The notes under the pieces are model-generated. The model saw only the letters and a list, made by a program, of their open reading frames with translations, was not told where the DNA came from and made no database searches. 64,000 nt of DNA. Origin: Gymnopus androsaceus JB14 (lineage: Eukaryota > Basidiomycota > Agaricomycetes > Agaricales > Omphalotaceae). Of this stretch, positions 44,306 through 54,997 are shown in pieces (the stretch's first letter is position 1; every line of letters begins with the position of its first letter). The position numbers were made by a program, and so were the translations under genes. The stretch spans positions 1 through 64,000 of the forward strand of contig ML769547.1 of the NCBI GenBank assembly GCA_009733575.1, read 5' to 3'.

Positions 44306-44956
44306 ATGCATGACACCTTGGTGCCATCAGTTCATTGGTTCAGTGCTACCAATGATGCATGATGGATCAAATCTTGAGTTCAGTTCACCAGTTCAGCACC
44401 AGTTCCAAAGTGCCAATGGAAGTATGTACTACTAGTTTACTTGTAATAAGTATCAATTCACAATGGTCCATTGTAGGCTGTGGATTGCACATCATTTTAT
44501 TCCTTGACAAAATGGCAACCACTTCTGATCTCACCAATATCAAGAACCAAAAGTGGCCAAATGTGTCACCTACTATCCAACAAGCTGCATGAAAGATCTT
44601 CATGATCCCAAAAAATATACTTAAGGCCTGCACAACTGGAGGCTGCCCCAGCACAGCAGAAAGCTTAGGCAGCGCCATTGCTACACTTATTTACCCTATC
44701 AAACTAAGATCCCCCACCTGCATATGATACAGGTTCACATGGAGTTTGCTGTATCAGTTGACATTATTGATACAGTACATGATACTGTAATTACAACTGT
44801 GCGCAACTGTGCATATGCAAAAATGAGCCAAAGAAGCCTCAAAAAAAGCCTAAACAAGCCTAAAAACATGACAAATTATTTTTCGGTTCAGAGACAGAAA
44901 TAATGCATGACGAACTGGGATTTTAGTTCAGTTCAGAGGCGCCCATGATGCATCAC
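44306..44956. other. Transposon-rich spacer, no gene
   Basis: The stretch between two hAT-like insertions has repeated atgcatga/atgcatca words (44306, 44354, 44901, 44948) and similar short passages (gagttcagttcacc near 44379 and tagttcagttcaga near 44923). The short open frames have no recognisable motifs. It may be the remains of older elements. Confidence 0.4.
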
Positions 44957-45561
44957 TAGTGATGTGCCGGCTCGGCCTGAAAGCCCCAGGCCGGCCAAAG
45001 CCGGGCCAAGCCAAGCCGTGAAAAGCCGGGCCGTGACTTTTGGCCTGGGATGGCTTTTGGCCCGGCCTCAGTTTTTGAAAGCCGTGAGCCGGGGCTCCAG
45101 GCCGGGGCTTTTCAGCATACAGTGTAAGGGTGTTTATGCAGCTTTAAAGGCCATTTTGAGTTTAGTTTATGCAAAAAAAAATCTGATTTTAAGCTTGCTG
45201 AATTCTTTGGATCAATTTGCCCTCATCTCAGCCTTTTGTTGATGTGAGTTGGCTTGATTCAAAATATTCCCACAGTCTTTGTATCCATTGCACATGCCTC
45301 TTTCTCTTTTTTTCCTATTCTATTTCACAATTATACTCTCTTAGGCAAGGTATTTCAAGTACAGGACACTAAATACAACTTGTGTCACAAAAATCTATAC
45401 TATGTTACACTATATAGAAGATCTGTACAGCCACCTGAAGAGCCCCGGCTTAGGCCAAAGCCAGGCCAGGCCAAGCCGGAGCCGTAGGGGTAGGGCCCGC
45501 CTCACTTTTTGAAAGCCAGAGCCCCGGCCCACCAGGCCAAAGCCGGGCCGGCACATCACTA
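44957..45561. mobile_element. hAT-type MITE, 605 bp, with 8-bp TSD
   Basis: The ends are TAGTGATGTGCCGGC (44957-44971) and its exact complement GCCGGCACATCACTA (45547-45561). The flanks are perfect 8-bp duplications, TGCATCAC, at 44949-44956 and 45562-45569. Subterminal GC-rich words (ggccaaagccgggcc and variants) are clustered at both ends, which is typical of hAT transposase-binding repeats; the centre is AT-rich. There is no coding capacity, so it depends on a transposase from elsewhere. Confidence 0.93.
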
Positions 45562-45595
45562 TGCATCACTGAACAGTCCATCGAAATGGTACAGT

Positions 45596-46009
45596 CACTG
45601 GGCTGGGTCCAATTTTTGGTGGTTGCAAAATATTACGCGAAATGGCTGGTAATTGATTAGATTTGGTGCCAGATTTAGTGCATTTGATAAACTATATTTA
45701 GCTAATCCAAAACTTCATGCAAAAGACAATCTTTTGCCCCAGAAAAATACAAGGCAAGTTAATATCTTTCGCAGCTGCAAAACGGTAGGCCTAGCAACTA
45801 ATACAAATCACTGTGACTACTATTTTACAGCTGCGAAAGACATTAGCTTGCCTTGTATTTTTTTGGGGCAAAAGAATGTCTTTCGCATAAAGTTTTGGAT
45901 TAGCCAAATATGGTTTATCAGATGGACTAAACCTGGCACCAAATCTAATCAATTACAAGCCGTTTCGCATTATCTTTCGCAACTGCCAAAATTTGGACCC
46001 AGCCCAGTG
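45596..46009. mobile_element. Foldback MITE, 414 bp, with long inverted arms
   Basis: Nearly the whole element is an inverted repeat. The left arm starts CACTGGGCTGGGTCCAA (45596) and the right arm ends TTTGGACCCAGCCCAGTG (46009), with arms of about 185 bp and about 90 percent identity around a 40-bp centre. A 3-bp AGT repeat flanks it (45593-45595 and 46010-46012), which would suit a PIF/Harbinger-like duplication, but three bases are weak evidence. It is non-coding. A transcript would form a long hairpin. Confidence 0.82.
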
Positions 46010-46363
46010 AGTATGTCTCCCCATCTTAGATCCTTTCCTCAATCACTGTCATGGAAGTATAAGTGTTGTCTACAGTCTACCTGATTTCATGAAACAGATG
46101 TACTGAAGGCCTCCAGGCTGAGTGAAGTTTATAAATGCTTCATAAGGGATGTTTCAGGCCAGCAAATTTTGCTGCTCTAAATTTTGCCATAATGTACAGT
46201 GAATTTTGCCAAAACTATACCTCTTGTTTTTGTTGTCCTGTTGCCATGCCTCACAGAGGGTGCATCAGGTATCTCTGGCTGACTTTGGCTGCTTGGAGGT
46301 TCTGGGCAGCCCAGGAATCAGCTCTTCAACTCCAGCTTGCCCAGCTAGATCTGTTGTTTCTCT

Positions 46364-46537
46364 CATCAGCAAAACCTGTGAGATCCCATAGCAAGGTCCC
46401 TCTGTACAGAACTGTGCAGCTTTTGATGGGAAGTGATATAGATCAGCTGCTGTACAGCTCTGTACAGAACTGTGCAGCTCTGCACAGAACTGGACAGAGG
46501 GGGACCTTGCTATGGGATCTCACAGGTTTTGCTGATG
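46364..46537. mobile_element. Small inverted-repeat element, 174 bp
   Basis: The arms catcagcaaaacctgtgaga (46364 on) and tctcacaggttttgctgatg (ending 46537) extend for about 42 bp with one or two mismatches. The centre has a tandem-like gtacagaactgtgcagct motif. No target duplication is obvious. It interrupts open frames seen on either side, but those are not recognisable genes. Confidence 0.65.
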
Positions 46538-48002
46538 CTGAAAAGCACAGCTGACAAGGCTTCCACTGTTGTATCAGTATCCACTGCTTGTGAGGCATAC
46601 ATAATAGCAGAGACCAACAGGGCATCTACACTCAAGCCCTGTGTGGTGGTGGAGAGTCCATTTCAAGGCCAAAAAACCACCAACTTCTTAAGAGATTGCA
46701 AAAATCCTGAAACTGCTGAGATTTGTGCTCAAAAAAAGCTGCACCATGGTGAGGAGAAATTGGGTCTCTTCAAACAGGTTTCTGGTTCAAATGAGAGCTT
46801 GGGGAGTGGTAGAGAAGGCTACAGCAATGTTTCCAAGTTTAGTCTACATAGTAGTGGACCAAAAACAAAATGAGCTCCAGAAATTATCAAATTTTGCTCA
46901 TGCAGGTGGCAAAAGTTGTCGGTCCAAAACATCCCTATAGCCAACTTGTTGACAATTTTTTTGCATTATTTATTGACTGTAGACTGTAGAGCAGTAGTTG
47001 AGTAGAACCAAATCAATCTCAACTAGCTTGTTCTTTAGGTCCTGCATGTACTGGCTGATCTTCTATTTTTTCTTTTTGTTCATGCTTCTACTTCCTCCTT
47101 GATTTGCCCTTGATTTATCTCACTGCTCAGTGCTAATACACCATAACCTATAATCCACTGGCCACAACAATCTTAGCCACAGTTGTGTTGGAATAGAACT
47201 TTGTTATCCTACTCCCAGGTCAACACCTCACCTGCAAAAAATTCCAAGGACCATTTGTATAAAGGGAATCATAATGAAGAGCTCACAAGTTCGAGGTCCC
47301 ACTTGTCACCAAGTATAATGGTTTCCCTTTCCAAAAAAGCACTCTTGGAATGATGGTCGGGCTGTCACCGGCTAGGTAAAGAAAAGGAGGTAAAGCCAAG
47401 ATGCCCTCCACCTAGAGACTAGAGTACACCTGTCCACGGAAGTGGTGCACGCTCTGATATCAGCTTTGGCCTTTGAGCAAGTGCTCAACCAAGCCAAGGC
47501 CGTCTAAGAGAAGATGCTCGCCCAGATGAAGCTGCACCGAAGCCCACACTGGCCGTTTCTTTTGCTACACATGGGAGTAATAGCGAGAGTGAACCGAGTC
47601 CGAGAACAGTACCGAGGATGAGGAAGCTAGTCGGAAGGTTTAAGGAGAGAAGACCCAGAGAGCACAAAAGAGAGATGAGAATGAACAAGACGAGAACTGC
47701 GAGCCGAAATAGGAGATTTCAGAGAAGTGAGAGCCAGTTCAACTGCACAAGAAGCACGGTGAGTCAGAGTAAGCTGACCAAAGGCCACGTGCAATGACGA
47801 CGCGTTGTCTCAGTCTTTCCTTTCTTGCGGCCATCTACACGGTCTAATCCAATCTCTATCTATCTGCTACAGCTTCATTTACAGCTTTTTACTATCTTTC
47901 AAGGACGATCATCCATTCACAACTTCTACCACGCTACACTTCGGACCAATTGCATACAACCCTATTTTCGAACACTCTAGATCTCATAATTTGTTCTTGG
48001 AA
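46538..48002. other. Spacer with possible retroelement debris, no supported gene
   Basis: An open plus frame (46472-46873) has no family signature. Around 47460-47690 there are Lys/Glu/Ser-rich scraps (for example VSFATHGSNSESEPSPR) that recall the linker of a retrotransposon gag, but the frame is broken. The last 200 bp before 48003 are the 5' flank of the next gene, with a CACGTG box at 47785. Confidence 0.35.
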
Positions 48003-50116
48003 ATGGCAGATAATTCGACAAATCCCTCCTCGAGCCTAGCTGGACCTGCAAACCCCGCTTCTATCGCGATGCGAAACGCTCCAGCACCTAGTCGTTCCAC
48101 TAGAGTTTGGGATAGTGGAGTGATGCATCTCCGTGGCCTATCTTCGAATAGCAGTTCAAGGATATCTGCAAATACAGCCACTTACATGGACCACTTTCAT
48201 GGTACCATAGATCAATATCGTCGGTTGCAGGTATGTGCAAATCCCATTGTTCCATGAAGGCTTACCGACTCTTTGTGCGACGACTAGCCCTCCTCTAATC
48301 GAGCGCAAGATTCCACCGGGAATTCACCTCCGGAGCCTATACGAAGCTATAACCTGTACTGTAGTACTTGCCACCCTTCATCGAGTAATGAGAGCAAGAA
48401 GTCGTTCTTGCCTTCTAGGACATGTTACCCAGAACAATCCTCAGTCTCACGTCGTCCTTCTAGCAATGGAACCCTATTACACACACGAGCTATTCAGCAC
48501 TCCGACAAAGGGCGTCGTTTCTGGAAATCCAAACCTCGCGGTATCCAAAAAGCCGTTGTACCACTAGACGAGGAGTACTTCACGCATGCTCATGTTTTTC
48601 ACTGCGGTGACGATCCCAAGATCCATGTGCGGCGATCTTGCGGATGTACCAGAGAGGGTATTGGTTGTGCTAATTGGTGAGTACCCTTGTCCTTTTCTAA
48701 TTCAAACCCACTCATTGATTTCATAGCGGTTCGCCGCTTGGTACAAAGACGACGTACTGTACTGCAGCTACCGAGCACTCTCATGCGGCGGGATTATCTC
48801 AGCGTCTTTCCTTCGAAGAGCGCATCTCTGCTGCAAGACTACAGACCTCTATGCGTAATGTGGAAGGAGGCACCCATTTTTCTCATGTCCTGACCGCCTC
48901 TGAAGGGGGAAATCCTCACTTTGGCGAACCAGAGTGTTTTCGACGACATGTATCCCCAGAGCATGTGCATGAGCTCTAGTAGCTCTCGTTCGTCCACAAC
49001 CTCTGATGAATGCTTCACCTTTTTCCCCGATGCTGTGGTTCCGATAGCCGCTGCCCTACTCTCTTTACCACCCGTAGGTGTTACTCCTTTCGCATCAGGA
49101 AGGCGATTCGTCAGTGTTCGTATTGATGACGAAGACATGGAGGTGGTCAATCCTCGTGCCTTACAAGGAGATTCAGAGCCACCTCCGTCGTTTCCACTCC
49201 CTTCTATACCTCGTTCATCTCCGAGAGTCTCTACCAGCTCATCTCGTGCCCAAATGACAGCTTCTGATGCTGCTCAACTCGTTTCATGGGCGCAAGCTCG
49301 AGAATCTGTCGCCCAGCAGCTAGCCGACCTGGATCCTCTCTCTCCTGAGCTAAACAATCCGATCGACGATATGCCACCATTGCAGGAATTTAGCGACTCT
49401 GATTCTGAAAATGAAAATATACGTTACCAGGATTGGGTTGATTCTGAAGACGAGGACGATGTTGACCTTTGGCTTTCCAGCCGCGTTCGCGACCGTAACG
49501 GGAATCTTCCTCGCCCTCGCTCAAGAACAATGGATCTTCCCTTACCTCCTCGATCAAACTCGATGCCTGTACCTCAGGGTCTACCATCGGTAGCACTGTC
49601 TGATACTTTTCGTCCACTTGCTTCTGCAACGCCGAACGCCGTTCAGCAACAGCAGCCTCTGCGAGGTCTCGTCGGAAATCAATCTGTATTTGCTCGCAAT
49701 CTCATGACTATAGAACGTCATGTCGCGGACTCGCAGAGACGGCGAATAAATGAAATTACCAATAGGACTACTGCGTTGTCCTCGTATGGTCAATTTCGTG
49801 AGTTGTGTTTTCGTCTAAAACGACTAATCACTGATTCACTGTAGAGCGATGGTTGCACCTACCATACACCTCTGGTCAGGAGCCTCGCAGGGAGGCTAAT
49901 AGTAACGGATCTCCATTGTCGAATGAAGATATATCGGCGCTTTTTGGTGGGTTTTGTATCTTATTATCTGCACGTCTAGTTGCTGATTGACCTGTAGATT
50001 CAACGGAACGCGACTTACTTCCTTCTCTGAGAGAGGGTAATAGTGCAACTGCGAGCTACAATGATGAACCTCCGAGAACCTACGATGGTGCGGAGACGGA
50101 GACTGACGGAGATTAG
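48003..50116 (+). CDS. Cys-rich protein with RING-like cluster (hypothetical; frame break)
   Basis: The start is MADNSTNPSSSLAGPANP. After an intron (about 48231-48287) comes CSTCHPSSSNES, then HVFHCGDDPKIHVRRSCGCT, REGIGCANC and, across a second intron, GSPLGT. The Cys/His spacing resembles a RING-like zinc site followed by a Gly-x-Pro-Leu-Gly-Thr turn, in a gene type seen repeatedly in Agaricomycetes; the function is unknown. The rest is acidic and Ser/Pro-rich (DSEDEDDVDLWLSSR), with a QRRRINEI helix. The last exons are in frame and end TAG 50114-50116. A one-base frame change is needed between about 48950 and 48976. Zinc binding is inferred only from spacing. Confidence 0.6.
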
Positions 50117-50452
50117 GTGATGGGTGGGAGTAATGGGACACAGAGGATCGTTATGCCTGATCAGTATCGACCTGTCTCAAGCTTACTTGAGACAACTCTT
50201 ACTATATACAAAGGAATCCAAGTGTGTAGACGATTGAATTGTTCAAACGCTTGATGATTACAATATAGTACATGCTCTCTAAAAAAATGATAATAATATG
50301 TATTTCTTCTAACGTTGACCGTCTGGAAAATTTGGGGATCAGCGAACACTCGGTGACACGATGAGGAAGGAAAATACTAACAAGCTTTGGTGGCCCATGC
50401 ACCTACACAGAGGGATTAACAAGATTAACAGAACACGAGAGATTATACTAGT

Positions 50453-52094
50453 TCACGCACCATCCCCTACAATGACGTTCGCAGGCTCCTGCTCCTTTCC
50501 ATCGAAGTAGTTCTCTAGAATGCTCTTCGTACCAGCAGCGTATCGAGCCTAGGACGCGTAAGCAGATGATATAAGGGTTCAATATGAAGACGAATACATA
50601 CTTGCGCATCTATGGAAATCAACTAGTATTAGTAAATATGATCAATGCAAGAGAAATCCGTCCGTACCAATAGTAGTGCCACTGTAGTGAGGTGTCATTC
50701 CATTTCCTCCGCCGAGAGGATTCTTCATGGTACGCCATGGGTGATCAGCCGGGGCAGGTTGTACATTCCATACATCACCTACATGGATAGTACTATGAGC
50801 AAACGCACGGAATAACTGATATACAAAAGACTCACCGGCATAACCACGAAGCTGGCCCGACTTTAATGCGCTCGCAACAGCATCCTGATCACAGATAGCA
50901 CCACGAGCAGTGTTAACAAGCCATGCGCCGGGCTTGAATTTGGACAACAACTTTTCGTTAATGAGCCCGCGAGTGCCCTCATGCAAGGGTGCATTGACAG
51001 TAACAACATCACATTCAGAGACGAATTCCTGATCCACGATTAGAATGTTGGAACGACTACCAAAGAGAAATATAATAAGTACCTCGATATCCTCGACGCG
51101 ACGAGCCTTGACAGCTTGTTCAGCTTCCTTGGGCAGCGTAGCATAGTCATAGTACAACAGTTCCTTGCAATCAAACGGCAAAAGACGTTGGAGGACACGG
51201 TAACCAATTCGTCCGGCACCAATAGTTCCAACGACCTTTCCTTCGAGGTCAAACGCGTTACGAGCAATATCAGATACTTGCCAGTCGCCGCGTTCAATCA
51301 TCTAAATAAAGACAATGTCAGTCCAGCCTGCGACCCAGGAACTAGTCTACAAACCTCATGAGCAGGGATAAAGTTTCTTGGGAAAGAGCGAGTTTTATTT
51401 CGGTTTGCGATACAAGAAGAAAGCGACTCACCTTACGAGGGCCAAGATATCCATCACGACGTGCTCTGCAACACTCGTTACATTACTCCCAGTGACTTCA
51501 AGGACTTGGACCTTGTTATCAATGGCGGCATTGAGATCAATATGATCACTGCCGACGCCTGCAGTGACACAAAGCCGCAAGTTCTTTGCTTTTTCCATGA
51601 GATCTCGGGTGAGATAGCCAGGATGGAAAGGCGTTGTAATTAAGACCTTTCAATAAACGTTAGCGTGAAGACAATCCAGAAGAAAGGATTATAATCACCT
51701 CTGCGTCCACCAGATGCTTTTGAAAGTCGCTATTTGGGCCTTCTTTGTCGCTGGAGACCTTTGGATGTCGGTGTAAACGATAAGCTCTTTAAAGAGAATG
51801 TACAAAACTCACTAGAAGCCATTCGTCAGGCATTGAAAGAATAGGCAGTAAAACGTTGAACGTACCAATGAGCTCGTGCCCTCGTGAGGCAAGCCATTTC
51901 TCTAGTCCAAGCTAGATGATCTCAGCATAATCCTTCCGCACATCCCGCAACACGGTATATTCACCTTGTTTTCGACTGTTCCTAACAGTCGAGGCTCCTG
52001 AACTGCGGCGCGTGCGCCAGTGTAGAGAATGGCTAATACCTACAATCGATTGAGAACTATGTTACAGTGAGCAATGCGGTACCTTTACCTTCAT
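50453..52094 (-). CDS. FDH: NAD-dependent formate dehydrogenase
   Basis: Multi-exon gene from ATG (52092-52094, [18 protein letters not shown]) to TGA 50453-50455 (...NVIVGDGA). It oxidises formate to CO2 with NAD+ in the cytosol or mitochondrion. Diagnostic blocks are [42 protein letters not shown], the dinucleotide fold [41 protein letters not shown] and [18 protein letters not shown]. The latter holds the catalytic-site His of D-2-hydroxyacid dehydrogenases. All blocks are in frame across GT-AG introns. One exon is only 8 nt (50602-50609), supported by the GTTxDAQARY consensus it restores. In fungi FDH detoxifies formate from methanol or oxalate breakdown. This is one of the best-preserved genes here. 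Confidence 0.92.
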
Positions 52095-52547
52095 GTTCAA
52101 GATTAGAGGAAAGACGATGGGATGAGTGATTAAATGAGATGCGAATGTGGGTTGGATCAATCGTCTGAGAACCCACCTTTTGTACTCCGGAGTCCCAGTG
52201 ATCTCATCGCTCGAGATAGATGGCCCGAACTGAAGTATTATACCGGGACAGCGCGGGGACTAATACTAATTCCATAATTCCATGGATTCAAAGTGGCGGG
52301 AAGGGCATGTGAGCAGAATGGAGGGAAGAGACGTTCCGGTCTACACGAAAACGTTTCCATTTTGGAATAGCCTTCCATGTTCTTCCGAAGTGATCAGCGA
52401 ACATCCCGGAACGTCCCGCTCATGTAATTTGTCCGGCTCCGGAGGGATTCGGATGCCAAAAAAACATTCAACATTTCGTACTTGTAGGAAGTAAAGTTAC
52501 ATTTAAAATCTTCAAATCCGAATTCCTCCTATTAGAACTGCCCAAAC

Positions 52548-53698
52548 TTAGGCAGTGCCGTCTGGAAGATTCGGTAGCGCAAAGTCTCTCTCCATATGCT
52601 CACGCTACAAACAAATCTCATTGTCAATGTCAGAGTTGAACGGAACAAGCACTAGGACTCACGTAGTGCCTAAAGTGCACAGTCTTTCCAACCTTGACAA
52701 TCTCTTCAACCTCTTCTTTGGTTAAAAGATCACCTGGGAGGAAAGACACTTCTGCGAGGAGCTTAATACGCCCTTCATTCCCGCTTGCTGTGACGGCGAC
52801 GACATCCATGGCGCGCATCCAGAGAAGAAGGACAACAACCTCATCGATGGGGATGGGTAAGCTCTGGTTCGATTCAGAAATGCGTTTAGCGATCCGGGTC
52901 AGTACAGGTTTAAGTGGCCCTCCAGTGGGGTGACGGAGGATAGGAGTGAGAGGCCCGTACGACTCGGTCAGGATACCGTGCTTGGCCTGGATTGCTAAAA
53001 CGGGCTCGAGATGCGCGAGGGTGTATGGATGATATTCGATCTAAGGTAGGAACTGAGCCACTTGTTGCATACAATGGCAATGCACCTTACCTGGTTCACA
53101 ACTGGTTTGTATTTGGCTCCATCAAGGATGAGCTCCAGATCCTGCGGACGGAAATTGCTCACACCAATCTCCTTGAGTTCACCAGCGGCTTTCATTTCTT
53201 CAAGTATCTGCCAGGCTTTCTTGAGATCGTGGTGAGCTACGACATGAGGATTGTGAATCAAGAAAAGATCTGGAATAAAGCCTAGTTTCTTTATTGATTC
53301 CTGGATGGCTCCCCGCACTTCATCCAGTGGGACAGCAGAGTCACCCTTCTCCGAAACTACAGATTGTAAGCACAATACTACGTCGTGGACTGCCACTCGC
53401 AAAACCTACGTTTGGAAGTGACGAAGACATCGTCTTTCGACAAACCGGATTTGGTTATAGCCTCACCGGTAGCACCTTTTTATATACAGTTAGAAGGTGG
53501 TCGAATTATACAAAAAGTAGTGGGACAACCTTCGTTCCGGTAGCCCTGTGCAGTATCGATGTGTCGAATACCAGTTTTGAGTGCGACCAATCCCGCTTCT
53601 ACAGGCACTTTCCTTGCTTCTCCAGAGCCATTCCCCCAAGCAAGCCAGGGAATTTTGACGCCTGATGCGAGATCAAAGGTATGCACAGTGGGTGACAT
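52548..53698 (-). CDS. Aldo/keto reductase
   Basis: The start MSPTVHTFDLASGVKIPWLA is followed by RHIDTAQGYRNE with the catalytic Asp and Tyr, then VFVTSK (Lys), LFLIHNPH (His), EMKAAGELKEIGVSNF, VVNQ/IEYHPY and a cofactor-binding region ending TKEEVEEIVKVGK. The Asp-Tyr-Lys-His tetrad of AKRs is complete. Several short introns keep the frame; the last exon ends TAA at 52548-52550. It reduces carbonyls with NADPH, and the substrate cannot be told. It lies about 450 bp from the FDH start, on the same strand. It has no visible frame break. Confidence 0.85.
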
Positions 53699-53834
53699 TG
53701 TGGTTAAAGAAAGAGTTGGAGGGACTCAGGAGAAGAAATGAGATCATTGATTCTGATTATGACGGAGGGTCAGAAATAGCCACCCGACGGTCGCATTTCC
53801 ACTCGAGTACGTCCCTTCTTCGCAAGTCTTCGCT

Positions 53835-54071
53835 CTACATCCTCCACAAAGCCTTTCGAATGTTGTATCGCGTTCGCGATACAGGTCGACCAGTAGATTG
53901 ATACGGAGGTCTTGCCATTTGGAGGAGTGTTGAAATGGCAGTGAGAGCTAGAGTGAACCCGTCCGCCTCTCTGTTGATAATAAAAGAGTCTGCTCTCTCG
54001 AGTAGTTCAGGAATCAATCCACTTGCGAGTTCACGTTGCCTTCTTTCCATTCTACGCCATGATATCCCCAA
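53835..54071 (-). CDS. Small hypothetical ORF
   Basis: A 78-codon frame (MGISWRRMERRQRELASGLI...) has a helix-rich composition. Beyond about 53880 a different frame gives a more natural-looking continuation (NAIQHSKGFVEDVERRLAKK, ending SGGYF at a stop near 53792). That suggests either a short intron or a single-base break. There is no recognised motif. It could be the 3' end of a gene or a chance ORF. Confidence 0.3.
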   Translation of the reverse strand: MGISWRRMERRQRELASGLIPELLERADSFIINREADGFTLALTAISTLLQMARPPYQSTGRPVSRTRYNIRKALWRM

Positions 54072-54731
54072 TCAAAATCTAACGCGAAGCTAAATTTCCA
54101 ATAAAAAGGTCGAGCAGTTTGGTAATATGGATTTTTATTCGGGTAAAACGCGTCAGAAAGTCAATTCTTCTCGTTCAGACTTCGATACACTAGTAAGCGT
54201 TAGATTCTGCCAAGCTGCTTCAATTTTGGCTGGAAGCTGGGGTATTCGTTCATGATGGTTGAAGGTTCAATTGTGGTTTAAGAGCAGAGTTTAGGCGCGC
54301 GCTCAACTTTCTATACTATGTGCACACCTGCATTGTGGTCTTTGAACCCTCGTTTTATTCCGGAATGTTAACGATGTACCTGATTCTGTTCAACATAGAA
54401 AGACTACTGGAGAAGATTTTCTGCTATGGGAGTAGAATGTTCAAAATTTGAGGTACGCTTACACGTCTTACTCAATAGCCGACTTCCATCGAGCAACCAA
54501 GTCAGCAATATTATCCTCACCGGACTCACGGGGAAACTACATCTTCCTATCATCGCTTACGGGCCCAATACTTACGAAAATATATTTGTGTTGCATTCGT
54601 TTCGAAATAACCTTCACTTCAAATACGCTTCTCCACAATACAACGGCTCACTCCTGGCATACTCAAAGCAAAGCCGTATCCAATGAACTTAAGAACGAGG
54701 TGCCTTCTGACACTGTTCAAGTCTTTCAAAA

Positions 54732-54997
54732 ATGGCTGAAATCTATGCGGAAATGCCTGGTGCAGCAGAGAAGCTCACACGCTTATATCTCGGTGTATTT
54801 CGAACAATTAACTCATCCTCCGAAAAATATCCGTCAAGCATGGAGGTCGGTCAGACTACTATGTACCGGTTGCTGTGACCCAGGGATCAGCAATAACACA
54901 CGTCTTCAGCCGTAGTATAGTCTACCTGTCTATAAAGAACCCAGAGCTGCTGCTTTGGGAGAACCTCGACGACCCATCTCAGAATGATCCTGACTGA
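54732..54997 (+). CDS. Small ORF running into the GH5 start (hypothetical, frame break)
   Basis: ATG 54732 opens MAEIYAEMPGAAEKLTRLYL and is open to about 54843. In the neighbouring frame the reading continues SDYYVPVAVTQGSAITHVFS to NDPD and TGA 54995-54997. Both halves have coding-like composition and together would make a protein of about 88 aa with one base missing. Its stop overlaps the GH5 ATG (54984) by 14 bp in another frame. No family is recognised. Confidence 0.3.

Noticed and set aside
50453..53698. A formate/aldehyde detoxification cluster formed by FDH and the aldo/keto reductase
   Set aside because: Two neighbouring oxidoreductase genes do not make a cluster; there is no shared regulator or further pathway gene.
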